Source: Ananas comosus
Taxonomy: Eukaryota; Streptophyta; Magnoliopsida; Poales; Bromeliaceae
Reading direction: 5' to 3'
Length of the DNA stretch: 64,000 nt
Assembly (NCBI RefSeq): GCF_001540865.1
Contig: NC_033622.1
Location: 7,700,584-7,764,583 of the forward strand
Shown piece after piece: positions 10,583 to 25,550 of the stretch. Position 1 is the first letter of the stretch. Each line of letters starts with the position of its first letter. The notes under the pieces were generated by a model. It was given only the letters and a program-made list of their open reading frames with translations, had not been told where the DNA came from and did no database searches. The position numbers and the translations under genes were made by a program.

Positions 10583-13507
10583 TGTCACGCCCCGGGACCC
10601 GGCATAGGCTCTACCCCGTGCGTGCCCAGACCCGCCATATGCCTGCACATATAAGGCGTCTACAACAAAGTCATAAGAAAGATAAAATAAACAATAACTA
10701 ACGATATCAGAGCAATTACGCAGCTAAGTTCTATCAACAAGCGGAAATAAAAAGGAAAGAAAAAGAGACTAAATCACTAGAACATAAAGAGACTAATACA
10801 TCATAAGTCTCCAGATACAAAAGTAGGGTGGTCTCTATAATAAGGTACAAAACTCTCACAACCTCTCCAACAGAAAACAAAAGAGAGGTGGACCACCTAT
10901 CGCCAAATCCCTCGATAGCTAGCTCGAGGCGAAACCTTTCCCGCGATCCCGAGCCCCTCCCGGAGTGGAAGGCTCTGAAAGAAAACATAAAATAAGGGGG
11001 CATGAGGACTATAATTTATAATTCCCAGTGGGCAATTACTGATCTGCACCAACTGCACCACTAGGCCCCAAAGAGAACAAATAAGGATAACATAAATTAA
11101 CTGCGGTAAATAAGGCACAATATTATAATGCTACTCTACTATGCCACAAGTATGTAGAATGTCAACATGGAGTACATCTACTCTACATGATCCAGTATGC
11201 CAATACTTAAACAAGTATGCTATGATGCAACAAGTAATACTATGAAGTATAATATATGTCTCAAAACCAACTACATATCTGGTATGTACTATCCTGGCAA
11301 TCCAAGTACACTACAATGCCATAAGCGATACCGTCAAGTATCCTATGAATCTCAGTGTCCAACCCTATGTCGTAGCATGTCATGGAATCCAACTACTATG
11401 ACCTGTCTAGTAGTGATTATCAACTTGTTGATTAATATTCTGGTTCAATCTCATTCAGGATCTACACGGGTGTAGTCCGGCTTGTGCTGCCTAAGTGTCT
11501 GTGATAGCCCAACATTCCTGCTCTTGGAATGTGTCTATCCCACTCGACCTCGTAGGCTTCTCAATACCGCACGAGCGAGCATATGTCGCGTAGGCTAACT
11601 CCGGAGTGCCGGCTTGTAGGGAGCGACCCGTACAAGCATGTGCGAATGAGCACAAATGGCAAGCAAGCATGGTCAAAACCTCAAGTACCCAATCATCATG
11701 TCTCTAACATGGTAACAGTCACTAGCAACCCAAAGGTCTAGTACTATGTCTCAATGTGAAGGTTTAACCGTTCAATAATTTCGATGTCAATGACCTTAGC
11801 TTTACTAAGTCCAAATCTCAAGGTGAAGCTCCCACATTCACTATGTTTAGTGCCTCTTTATGACACTTAAACATTGCTATAATCTAAGCTCAATTCACAT
11901 TCTATGTCTCTTTATGACGTTAGCTTGTTCTATCAATAATAGATTAATACACATGCTCTCTAGCGTGTTCTCATATTGCTACATGTATGTTCTTTCCAAT
12001 GCAACTATTAACTTGGCATCATTCTCATAATAATAACATGCACATGCAATTTACATATCCATCAAGTCTAATGCCGCTTTATGACATTAGCTTGCTAAGT
12101 CCATATCTAGTCCAAGCCAAATGCCGCTTTATGACATTAGCTTACTATTTGTATACACTCTAGCCTGTGTCACTTAAAGTCGATATGTCCAACCATGTCA
12201 ATCATGCGTTCTAAGTCCAAGAGTGTAATCTATATGTCATATCCACCATATGCAACAGGATCTCAATCAATTGTAAGAATGCTAACCGTAGGCCACTAGC
12301 CCAACATAAAAACTCTCTACTAAATAGAGGTCAAATATGTATTGTATATAACATGTGCATTCTAAGCATTCTAAAATTCACAAATAATGCATCTAACATA
12401 AATATGCATGCTTTTTATTTTACAACACTTAAATCATCAACAATGAGATTTTCTCATTGTGTGGCTAGGTCAAACCCACTGAACCGTCGTGTAGTCCCTC
12501 GTTTCGCCGAACGGAGTTGTCCACGAGTCTCAAAATATCCTAAAAGTAATGAGCGAAGGAATACACAAGGATTACGAACAACGAATAGGTTAAACATTAA
12601 CCAACTCAAAGAAAGGGCCAAAACTCACCTATGGTGGTGAAAATCCCTCACAAGCTCCAAATGGAAGCTAGATCCCTTCTAATCCAACCTAGATAGAGAT
12701 TCTAAAAGGATTAATTGAGCTCCAAAAGTCCTAGATCAAAAATCCCCAAACCAAACCCTAATTCCTTATTTCTAGGGTTTCTATACAAAAACCATAAAAA
12801 TCATGATCAAAAGAGAAATAGTAAGCAACTAACCTTTCATGAAGCCCCAAACAAGGATCAAAACCTACTAGGGTTGGAGATCTCTCCTCCAACAAACTCA
12901 ACTCCAAGCTCCCAAGCTTCTCCCATGGTGGAAATAGCGCCAAAAAGCAAAAAGGAGCAAAAAGAGAGAATTAAACGTCAAAAATCTCAACCAAAAGGAA
13001 GAAAAAGAAAGAGGGGAAGAGGAGAACTCCCTCACCTTCTTCTCCACTGCTGGCAAGCCCAGGAAACACCATGGGGCGTGGGGTGTATTTGTAATAATGC
13101 TACAATAGCAAAAACACCCTCCAAACCTGAGCAGACTGCATTCTGCACTGCGTACCGGTACACGGGCCCGCGTACCGGTACACTTCCCACGAAAAGGCCA
13201 AACCCGATCCTCGGGTTGGCTCAAAACTGCCTGTGTACCGGTACATGGGCCCGCGTACTGGTACAACCATCAACCATGTACCGGTACAGCCATCAACCCT
13301 GTACCGGTACACAGTCTAATGAAAGCTACCCGAGAGCTAACCAAAATTCCGATTCTTCGGATTTTCGTGCTAAGCTGTAAACTTCAATTCTCGGAACTCG
13401 AACCACGGGTCGGAACACTGTCTACGACCTACCAGAAAATCTGGAAATGCTCAGAACACAACTCAGACACTCGAACCTCACAATTTGCAAAGGTCCGGTG
13501 TGTTACA
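10583..13507 (-). mobile_element. Solo LTR, Tekay/Del-type Ty3 element, reverse orientation
   Basis: Begins TGTCACGCCCCGGGACCC (reverse complement of an LTR end) and ends GGTGTGTTACA (reverse complement of an LTR start). It is bounded by a 5-bp duplication TTGAT (10578-10582 and 13508-13512). No primer site or internal region follows, so it is a solo LTR left by recombination between two LTRs. It holds a GTACCGGTAC array at 13152-13310, a CTTGT stem-loop at 11613-11636 and CATAAAG-loop hairpins at about 11850, 11905, 12070 and 12120. A donor/acceptor pair delimits a possible intron at 12628-10975. Frames inside it are non-genic. Confidence 0.9.
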
Positions 13508-13656
13508 TTGATGCTATTAAGTTTTCTACCATTGAATTAAAAGATGTGCGGTTAGGATGATGTGGGCCTCCTAGGGTTGAGTGGGTGGTTGGTTGAATAG
13601 TATAATCTAACGGTTGAAAATGATAAAAAAGGTAAATCTAACGGTAGAAAACTTGA

Positions 13657-13684
13657 TAGCACCAAATGCTTTGTGCTATCGATA
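13657..13684. repeat. Short inverted repeat
   Basis: GATAGCAC and GTGCTATC flank a 10-base spacer. It could be a MITE end or a chance hairpin in this non-coding stretch. Confidence 0.35.
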
Positions 13685-13695
13685 ATATCACAGCC

Positions 13696-15870
<2,175 letters not shown>

Positions 15871-16082
15871 AATGACGTGGTTTCAAAAACTACGCCAATT
15901 TCGAAGGCACCCTATCGAATGGCACCGACTGAGCTAAGAGAGCTTAAGAGCGCAACTTTAAGATTGGATGGACAAAGTGTTTGTGAGACCTAATGTGTCG
16001 TCTTGGAGAGCGCCGGTGTTATTTGTGAAGAAGAAGAATGATTTACTTAAACTTTGTGTGGATTATTAAGAGTTGAATAAAG
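15871..16082 (+). pseudogene. Ty3 reverse transcriptase N-terminal remnant, left half
   Basis: Plus-strand frames give [15 protein letters not shown] (about 15910-15955), then after frameshifts VLFVKKKND, LLKLCVDY, stop, ELNKV. These are the signature steps at the start of Ty3 reverse transcriptase. The reading frame is broken by the family I LTR inserted at 16083. It resumes at 37717 with the same TAAAG target site and continues TIKNKYPLP. Strongly decayed; no active-site segment survives. Confidence 0.75.
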
Positions 16083-16254
16083 TGTAGCACCCTGAACTTT
16101 AGCAAACTGCAAGGTTCTAGAGTTCGAATAGTGTTTAGTACTATTCCTGCTGTGTTTGAGGATCGTTGACTGTATCCCGACCTTTTGATTCGCGTCCCGA
16201 GGAGCGAGGATGGGTACTTAGAACCAAAACCTCTAAACTGAAGGTTTTGGGGTG

Positions 16255-16500
16255 CTGGGTACCGGTACTAGAGAAAGAGTACCGGAACTCTCCTGCGTAA
16301 CCGAGAGAAGTTGCTCTCGGATTTGAGCTCTTCGAGATAGAGTACTGGTACTGCATCGCCCGAATACCGGTACTGGGGCCTGGTACCGGTACTGTATTGC
16401 GCGGGTACCGGTACCCTGCACGTTGTTCGCTTGACAGAGGCTCGGGTTTGGCAGTTTTGTTGACCTGGTACCGGTACTCTTGCTCGCGTACTGGTACGTA
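16255..16500. repeat. GTACCGGTAC palindrome array in LTR U3
   Basis: Five exact or near-exact GTACCGGTAC sites and several one-mismatch forms (GTACTGGTAC and similar) lie about 170-415 bp from the LTR start. They sit directly upstream of a TATA-like TTATATAACA near 16575. The frames that cross it read VPVP/YRYR-like repeats, which are by-products of the palindrome. Confidence 0.8.
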
Positions 16501-19500
16501 GTGCAAAAACTGCAGTTCGTGCAGTTTGCAATTTTCGGTGTTTGGATGGGCTTTTTGGGGATTGTTACAACATGTTATATAACAACCCTTATCTCCCCCA
16601 CAGCACCCTTTGTGCTGAGCTTGGAGAAGAAAAGAGGTAGGGTATTTTTCTCTTTCTCTCTAGATTTCTCTCCCAATCCTTTGTTGATTTGGAATTTTGA
16701 TCTCTTTTCTTCTTCCTCTTTATGATGGCAAGCTTGTGGACCTTGGAGGAAGCTTGGATGAGAAGAGAGGAGCTTCTCGGAGGATTTATCTTCAATCCTA
16801 GCTCAAGATAGCTTGATTTGGAGCTCTCTTGAATGTTAGTACTCTTCTTGTATCTTCTATTTGTGATTTTTGCAAGATTTGGAGATGAAACCTCGTTTTG
16901 GAAAAATTAGGATTTATTTTGGGGTTTCTTGATTTGAGGCTTTTAGAACCTAATTGGTGGGTGTAGAACTTCCCTTTAGGTTAGATTTGAAGATCCTTTG
17001 GGTTGATTTGAGCTTTGGACAACTGTAGCTTGATCAAAGGTGATTTTCTACCTCTTTTTGGGTTGGTTTAGTTGAGCTTGTGAGGTGTTCGTTCGTTACC
17101 CCTAACCCTGTCACGCCCCGGGGCCGATTTTCAATGCCATTTTGAAAATTCATTACCATTTTGAAAATCAGAGTAGCGGAAGATGTACCTTTTTTTTTTT
17201 TTCCAACCTGGCCCACGTGACGTACAGACCCGCCACAAATACAAAGTTCCTCTGTCCACTCGGACAGAGTCTCCTTTGTATTTGCACGGCGTACCAACGA
17301 TACAACAGGATCACAACCACAACCTACAATTACCAATCAACAACCAATTAATGATATGCATTTTCATACAGCTAACAATCCTTAGAGATGATGCATGCCT
17401 CTAAGCACTCCTTAGGCGCTGGATGATGCAATGCACAGTACAACAATCATCCTATTTAAAAGTGCTCCCCACACGGAAGCTTTTGTTTTTAAACTCTAAT
17501 TCATTCATTCATTAAAACCATTCGAAAACCTTTTTAAAACTGTTTCCCACACGGAAACTCTATTTTGAAAACAGCTACCTCGAGGGGTAGAAATCCGCAA
17601 AGCGTATAAATCAATTTGAAACAAGGATCCAAAACCACATATCTGAAAACTCCAATTCATGTATACTAAAACATCCATAATCTCATGCATACGAGGAAAA
17701 CAAACTCATTCAAACAATCATAAGTATCATCTCATTATGCATAACGGAAATCACAACATTCAAACATCTAACTGAACCATTTATTTAAATGACTACTAAA
17801 GGCGGGAAAGAAATACAACCAGGGTGGCGATCGCTATACCAGACTAGCTAGATCGTCCTCTCGTCGAGCCCAAAATCCAACTCCTCGTCTATGTCACCTG
17901 GGGGGGAAATGGGGGGTGAGAAACCGCAACCATGGTTTTCTCAGTGGGTACGACAGAGCCACGAAGGCAAGCCGTAATCACCGGAAACCAAAGGAGATAG
18001 ATAAACAAACATAGATACTGATATATGAAAACGAACTACAGTAGTTACAACAGATAAATAAGAAGTAATAAACAAACCTGCTACTGTATAGATAACAATG
18101 CAAAGAATGCCTCAAAGTACTGAATAGAAACTGTACCCAATCTGTGCCTGCTGTATTGGTCCGCAGACCTCAAGCGCTGCCTGTCACTAACTGCATCGAC
18201 CTGATCCATCCGCCCCGCAGGACGATCTATCCGGATAAGTACACCTCCGATCGGTGGCCAAACCGATCCGGTGTCATGAATACCCTCAAGTGCCGTGACT
18301 AAGTCATGCTGGTATGCTCAAACAAAAACAAACCCGGCTAAAGCCGGTGCCTAGGCCGAAGCCAACAACGAGGGCGTACAATGCCAAATTGAAATAAAAG
18401 CTAGGGCGTACAACGTCGAACCTCGATCAACCAGATCGAAACACACGACAAGAGAGTCGATGTGTTGCCTGGACCCAAGGTCCACAGAGATACTGAAATA
18501 CAAATGCAACCTGCTCTACATGTCTATCAATCACTAACCAATGCAGTCAACGAAATACGATAACCAAACGATAACCAAACAACTGACATGTAGAGCTAAT
18601 ATACTGGAATAGAAAAACAGGAGAAGGAGGTGAAACGCTCTCACCAACTACCAGCTCGAAGCACCCACCTGTCACTGTCGCGTCGGAACGTTGGGTACGC
18701 ACAGAGTCTACCGGACCTAAGAAAATCTAGCAAGTCAGAATCCAAACCACTAACCCGAAGCACGAGACTCACAAACCCCTACACAGGATCCCCGAATCGG
18801 TTTCCCAAAACCGATCGTCGTAACTCACCGGAAGTCCCGAAAACCACACCGGGACGCCGTCGGGACCCACTAAGTGTCCCGAACTCACCGACTCGTGCCA
18901 CGAGTCACCCGCTGCCCCAAAGCACTCCAATTTGGATGCCTTGGCAGCGAACACGAGGTAACACAACAATACGATCATCGCCGGATAATCGTACGAATCC
19001 GGATTCCCGGAAGTGTCTATTTCGACACCGGAACCCTCCGTCGCTCACCTATCATCATCGAACCCACAAAATGATGATGGTGACCAGCCAACAAGGCTCA
19101 GCGACAAAACACGAAGCAACCAAACACCGTCGGAAAGAATCCGAACCGAAACCGCGTTCTTTCGGCGAATTTCGCCGAAAAACGCACCAAAATTGACTTT
19201 TCAATTTCCGCAAAGACTATCGGGTCATGGACAACCAGTCCAGAGGTCAAACACACTTATACACATTGCCCACAGTAGCCACAAGGAGCACAAATGCATA
19301 AAAGACCCTCAATTTACATAAAATCCTATTATTTCATGTAAATTGAGCGATCAAGTGGCTCGTTCACAAAAACCGAGGACTCCCAAGGTCCACAGAGACA
19401 CGTACTGACAGGTCTCGATGTACCGGAGGCCGTGCTCACGATCCGGAGCACAACGGCTCGCTGTGGGAAGTGCGGGAGCAACCCGAAGGTTCAGCGAACA

Positions 19501-19953
19501 GCGCGCAGTCGGGAAAGATCACGCCAAACAGGGCTAACCGGACACTTCTGATCCAAAGTGAGGTGAGCACTGTGATCAGCACTGACCAACGATCACCGTG
19601 CTCACCTCCGGAGGCATCAGGACAGCCTCGGATCGCCGGATAAGCGTGCGCAAACCCAAAACAGCAGCCAAACAGGCTCGACAGGGTCGACACCGCCGAA
19701 ACAGCGGAACGGAGTCTCCCCTACAGAAACTAAGGTGAGCACGATGATCAGCAACAAGCTACGATCATCGTGCTCCCTTCCGTACAGATCGGGGAGGCTC
19801 AGGAAGCTCAGAAACAAAAACCCACTCAAATAAGCCCTATTTCGGGCTTGGTGGCGCGCTGTGCGGGCAGCTAATGCAACCCAGCTCGGCCTGAGCTCGG
19901 CCTGGGCTGCTGCAGGCGGCTGGAGCGGCGTGCGGGCGCGCTCCGGGCGCTCG

Positions 19954-21165
19954 TGAAAGTTTGAGGAGCCCAAGGATCTATCTAGATTGTATCTATCACT
20001 AGAGGGGGGGTGAATTAGGTGAACGGCCAAAAACCACAAATCTCGATGCCAATAAAAATAAATTGACGTAAGACACCGAGATTTACGTGGGAAACTCCAC
20101 TTGGAGAAAAAACCCACGGACCAACACGGCGAAAAAACAATTCACTAAGAGAAAAGATTACAATGTGTTACCGACTCCACGGACTCTACCTCTCTTAACC
20201 TCCTATGAATCTTCGCGTACCCTCCGGGTTGTCCACGGCCCTCACGTCCGAATCCACGAACGCTTCCACTTCGAATCCACGAAGCTTCAATCACGCCGAA
20301 TCCACCACGCCACTCGAATCCACGAGCCCCGATCCGAATCAGGAACCGCCGTCAAATACGCCGAATCCACGACGCCACCATGAAGAATATCATGAATATG
20401 GTGATCCTTTTCGCTTTGGAGTGTTGTAGAAAACTAAGGAATAGACTCCAAGCAAAGCGGAGATCAAATCGAACATATTAATTTCAACATTTAATATCTC
20501 GATTTGATCTAAAAGAGCTTTTTGTTAGAAAATAGGTTTTTGATCAAATCCGAGCCTCATAGGGTTCTCAAAATGTATTTTCGTGATGCTTGATCAATTA
20601 GAGAAGCCAATAGCTTATTTATAGACTTTAGAATCAATTGGAGTCGAATTAGAAAGTTTATTTCCAAAAACAGCACCTTGTACCGGAACAAGGAATGTTG
20701 TCCAGGGCTACACCATGACGGTAAGATTTTTCTGCGAAGATTCCTGTACCCTGGATAGGCTGTTGCTTGTCCGGAACAGGGCTTGTACCGGTACAGCGTG
20801 AAGCTTGTACCGAAACAACCATCAACTTCTGCGCAAACCGTTGATGGCTGTACCTGGGACAGAAAAGCTTGTACCGGTACAGCATGAATTTCGCTGAAAA
20901 TGCATTGTTTTGGATTTTACAAACTCTTAGAAACTTTCTAATCAATTACAACTTGAAAAATCATGGATTCTAAGATCTATAATTAATGATGATCACCATA
21001 AACAGGATTTAAACTTACCACATCGCATCGTGATTCAAGTTTGCGGTGTTTTGGTCCTTTTCCGATTCTTCAAGTCTTGGATTCTTCGATCTTCAATATT
21101 CCTCTCCGAACTTCTTCAAGACTCCGACTCGACCCACGAAACTTGCCAACACATAGGACCTAACA
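19954..21165 (-). mobile_element. 3' LTR (A) of the Copia-type element
   Basis: 1.2-kb LTR. In element orientation it starts TGTTAGGTCC and ends AAACTTTCA. It has GTACCGGTAC-type sites at about 20682, 20787 and 20873. Nearly all differences from the copy at 29266-30461 are one-base indels. Confidence 0.85.
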
Positions 21166-21789
21166 ATCTCCCCCTTTGGCAATTTCGTGACAAAACACAC
21201 AAAAACTCACAAATTACAATTCTAAGAAAAACGAAGTTAATGTCATCACCAAAACATCGAACCCTCGCGTGTAATCCAAATACAATTTGAAAATCAAACA
21301 TTACATCAAACTCCTAAAACAGACTCTATGACTTAGACGCAACTAGGATCTTGAAGTCTTGATTTCCTGCAAAAACATTCAAAATGATTAACCTTAAATT
21401 CTTATACCTTCTCCCCCTTTGTTCTTCACAGTTCTCGAACAATTCTCCCCTTGTTCTTGAACTCATCAACTTCTGCTTTAGTCATTGCCTGTTCATCCAT
21501 GCTTCCCCTTCATCTATGCTCTCCCCCTTTTGTCAAAAATTGCACAAAAAAGCAAAATAGAAAGAGAAAACAGACTAGAAAAACATAAGAGTAGTCATCA
21601 TAGGTACAGGCCTAAAACAAAAGTAAAAACCTACTACAGAAAGATAAGCCAAGCAAATCTAAAACATCGTCCTAGAAAGTAAAGCATAATAAAGTAAAGA
21701 CGAAGCCGAGGAAGATATCACTCCGTGTCCTCATCATCATCACCAGCACCACTCCAGAACCTCAGCCTCAGGAGCATCACCAGATGGTG

Positions 21790-22920
21790 GAATGAGTGGA
21801 TGTCGTGGGAAGATGACCGCTGATACGAGTAGAAGATGGAGTAGGTTCCCAATATCATCATGTCTACAACCCCATCTTATCTCAATCTTCTTGATACTTA
21901 ACTCAAACTTTCTTGAAACCGGACTGCAACTTTCCTTCCAATATTGTTACCTTCTTCATTTTAACTTTTCCAAATCTTTCTTAACTGATTCCAATGTCGT
22001 ACGCTTCCCCGAAACTAGATGACAGTATCATAACTTTCTCAAGATGTAGGCGGAGGAGCAAAACTAGAAGCTGCTTCTCGGTGAGGCGTGCTGGGCTAGA
22101 TGCTTCAGGAGGTGCCTTTGGTCTGATGGAATGTCTTGAGAGTGCTAACCGACTTAGCCCAAGTCACTGAATCAATAGGGCCCAAGGCAACATCGTACTT
22201 ATCACAACGATGTATCCACTCCATTGGCGTTGAAGAATCTCGTAATTAGAACAGGGAATGTAGTAGATCCCGTCGAGTTGCACCCTAAATTACGTGATCA
22301 TCCTTTGCCAGATCAGAAATGGAATGTTGTATTCAACCTCGAGCTTGTCCGGATGACCAAGTAGATATAGCAACACTAGTCTCTCCCAACCGGATGCTCT
22401 TTGGGCGATAGTTGGTTGAACATTGTAGCTCATAACCAAGGATAGCAGGTGATACTCAGGTAATAAGTCCTTGGATTCAATGTAACCATGAGTCATGTAA
22501 CAACCGCTTTGCATATAGCTCTAAGACAGTATCCAGGTGAAGTTGATGCTTGGAATCCTCCTGATGTTATATGAGAGACCTGAATATCCACATGCATCCC
22601 CAAGATCTCTCCAATATCATAGGGGTAACCGAAAATCTCTCTGACGCACAACAAGTCTCGAAGATAAAAGTGCCAGTTTCATCATCTTCAGCAAGCACGC
22701 TTTCCATTCATATAGAATTCTCTAATAAGTTCCACACAGAAAGGAGCCTTCGCAGGGACTCGTCCAACAGGCTCAATAGGCGCACGGCTGTAGTAGTTGT
22801 CCAAAATCAGGAACTCCCGAATGCAGATCATGGAAGTTCACGAAGCGTTCAGCTATGCCATGACTTTGATGCAACAACCTCGCCGTGCTGGAGGAACCTC
22901 TGCCCTGTATTTTGAACGTC
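21790..22920 (-). pseudogene. Uncharacterised ORF remnant, plant transposon-protein-like
   Basis: Minus-strand frames, broken by indels here and in the duplicate at 31600-32065, include LIREFHMN, VLAEDDET, ILERSWGCMW, LELYAK, DSWLHWIQ, YHLLSLVMSYNVQPTI and LVLLYLLGHP. The order (a REF helix, a short beta region, then a HLLS...LVLLYLL segment) recalls the domain annotated as putative plant transposon protein, found in many plant retroelements. The match is by impression only. It lies at the 3' end of the interior, where a pol gene would not be expected. Confidence 0.3.
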
Positions 22921-23169
22921 CCTCACGAGTACGAGAACACCTCCGCAGATGATTCACCAGCTAAACTCTTGCCTTTGTCAAGTTGCGCAATAGAGTTTCT
23001 TCAGATTCTTCAGAGGAGCTCTCCTGATAATCCGGATCAGACCCGCGGAGCTTCTTTCTGTGGTACGCCGTGTCTTAGAAACACCATGACGACCTCGACC
23101 ATTGCACACGGCTTCGTCTCCCAAGCCATAAGCAGCCAAAAGGTAAATATCCCTAGTACGAGTTAAAAC

Positions 23170-25550
23170 CCAATTTGCCTATATCAAAAATTGCATACAT
23201 GAACATTAATTTCTGAAAAAATTGTTAAAAATATGCGAAAAAAATTTCTAAATAACATTAGAAAGCATACAAACGCTATTTCTCAACCAGATCATGCAAA
23301 AATTTTAGCAAAAAATCAAATTTTTGAAAAAATCCCGAAATTACATGCATATTAGAGCATAAATCTTAGATCAGGCGAAAAAATAACTTGTATTGAAGTT
23401 GTTCAAGTGTTCTACAAGCAAGGTAATGTCCTTAAGACAGTGATTTGTAGCCAAAAAATTGCATAAAAAACAGATTAGAACAGAGATCTAACCCTTATCC
23501 CGCAACAGTAGAACTAACAAAACAGGAATAAAACTCACAAATTTGATGTGCTAAAACTTACAAATCCATGGGGAAAACGTGTAGAACGAATGGAGGAGAG
23601 TCTCTGGAGCTCACAGAACCAAAAATTTTGGAAAACGATTGAGTTTGAGAAAGATTGAAGCGTTATACCGGTATATCCGCTCGACCGCAGACGTCGTACC
23701 GGTACAAGGGTTCTTGTTCCGGTACAGAGGACCAAAATGTGAAAAAAAAAAAAAAAATTTCAAAAAAATATACTTTAAAAATCCATCACATTTAAATTAA
23801 ATTCATATAGTTAGGGCTTTTATTCCAAAATCATATTATATGACAATAAAATATTATAAAATTCAAAATACATCAAAACATTAAAATTTCAAAATCAAAA
23901 TAATTTAACGCATTCAAAACCATCAATATGTAAGTGTGATGAAAAATAATTTTTTAGAAATTCAACAAAATTGACACCAATTTGTCGTAACACGTTCAAA
24001 ATAGAGATTTAACTAATTATGATACAGGGGTGGCTCTTGAGCATCTTTTCAGATTACACTTATATACCGAAAATGTCTAAAATATTCAAAAAAAAATTTT
24101 CAACCTTTTCGGCTTTTCAATTAATCTCCATGTGGTAGCTTCACACTACTGGCGGACGACCGGCGTGGGTGGTAGCTCTTTCCTCATGTGGTTGGTATTT
24201 TTCACACTCTTTTGGATGTATCTTTCCACATCTTTTTAAACTTAGGAGTTTCTCTTTTTTTTTTTAAAATAATTCAACTCCCCTAAATTAGACAATCTCA
24301 CAATTGAAAATAATTTTGACTGAATTTTAGTCAATTAGAGAATACCATTCATCATATCCAACATCACAACCCAGATGAATTAATCATCAAAAAATCAAAT
24401 TTGATTCACAAAATTTTGGATGAATTTATGCTAATAAGAATCATATAATAAATTATCGTCAAAATAATAAATAGGTGGAGTAAAACGATTAATTAATGGA
24501 ATTTTAACGAATATAATATGATTGCTGAAGTTACATACGGTTTTACGCGACATTAAAGAAATTTCTCTTCTCAGAATGAATTGATTCTCAATCATCTCTT
24601 CTTCAAAAACTGTTGAATCTCCCAAATACTTTTCCTCAAAATGATTTTTAACAAACAAATTCAAAGCCACCAAAATCATTCAAACATGTAATGCAATGAA
24701 TAAAATAAAAACATAGCACAATCAAGACATTGACACTAAAGTGATCAAAATGACTAAGCAAGGAGCAAGGGAAAGATATCACCTTTCCCGGAGTCCAAAA
24801 TTGTCGGATCGTTGGTTTTCTCGACTTGTCAGACATTAGGTGCGTTTGTTTAGACTTTGATCAACTGTTGTGTGTTTTCTTCGGTTGAGGCTTATGTTGA
24901 ATTTGTCGTTGAGGTTGATGCCAACCGTTTTGCACGATTTGGCGAGTGCATTAGAAGACTGGTTCGCCTTGTGGCTTAGTAGGAATCCATTCTTTGAAAC
25001 AACTCGACTCACTTGCATTTTGCTTTTGATTTCCGAGAGGGGAGAATGTCGAGTTGTAGCAAGGTGAGACTTAGTACGGATTAGAAGTTGCCGATTGTTT
25101 CTTACTTGTCTTTGTTTGCGGCAATTCCTTTTGATGTACCTTCAGATGCGCCACATGCTATGACACACCTTGCTTCTGTAAAGTTGTTGAGACTTTTAGA
25201 TGTTGCCGTCTTGATCCTGTAACATATGTCCGTTCATATCCAAGGGCCAATTTGTCCGTTTGACCCAAGGTCCAAGCTTTTGTCCAACTTCTTTTGATCC
25301 GAAGAAAATGTGTTGAAGATCGGATTGGAGTTGAGAAACTGGTTGATCAAGACTTGATTGGACTTGGTGCGATCATGAAATTGATGCTTCCAAAAATCCA
25401 ATCTTGTCCATTAGATGGATATGATCGTGTGATTCCGCCATGCGTAAGCTTTCTGGCAGCGTTCGAATCTAATTCTTCAAACTTGAATCTCTTTCCTCCT
25501 CAAGGAGCCTTATTCAAACTCTTTACTGATTGTCTGTTGCTCCGGTCCTA
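23170..25550. other. AT-rich interior of the Copia-type element, no gene seen
   Basis: Very A/T-rich with many homopolymers. It includes a GTACCGGTAC-type cluster at about 23665-23727 outside any LTR. No pol motif was found on the minus strand. Confidence 0.45.

Noticed and set aside
12715..13380. 221-residue open frame with YRYTGPRTGTLP-type repeats
   Set aside because: It lies inside the reverse solo LTR 10583-13507 and runs through the GTACCGGTAC array. The repeated residues are a by-product of the palindrome.
18630..19196. 188-residue frame, Arg/Ser/Pro rich
   Set aside because: Within the reverse solo LTR, no family signature, overlapping frames on both strands.
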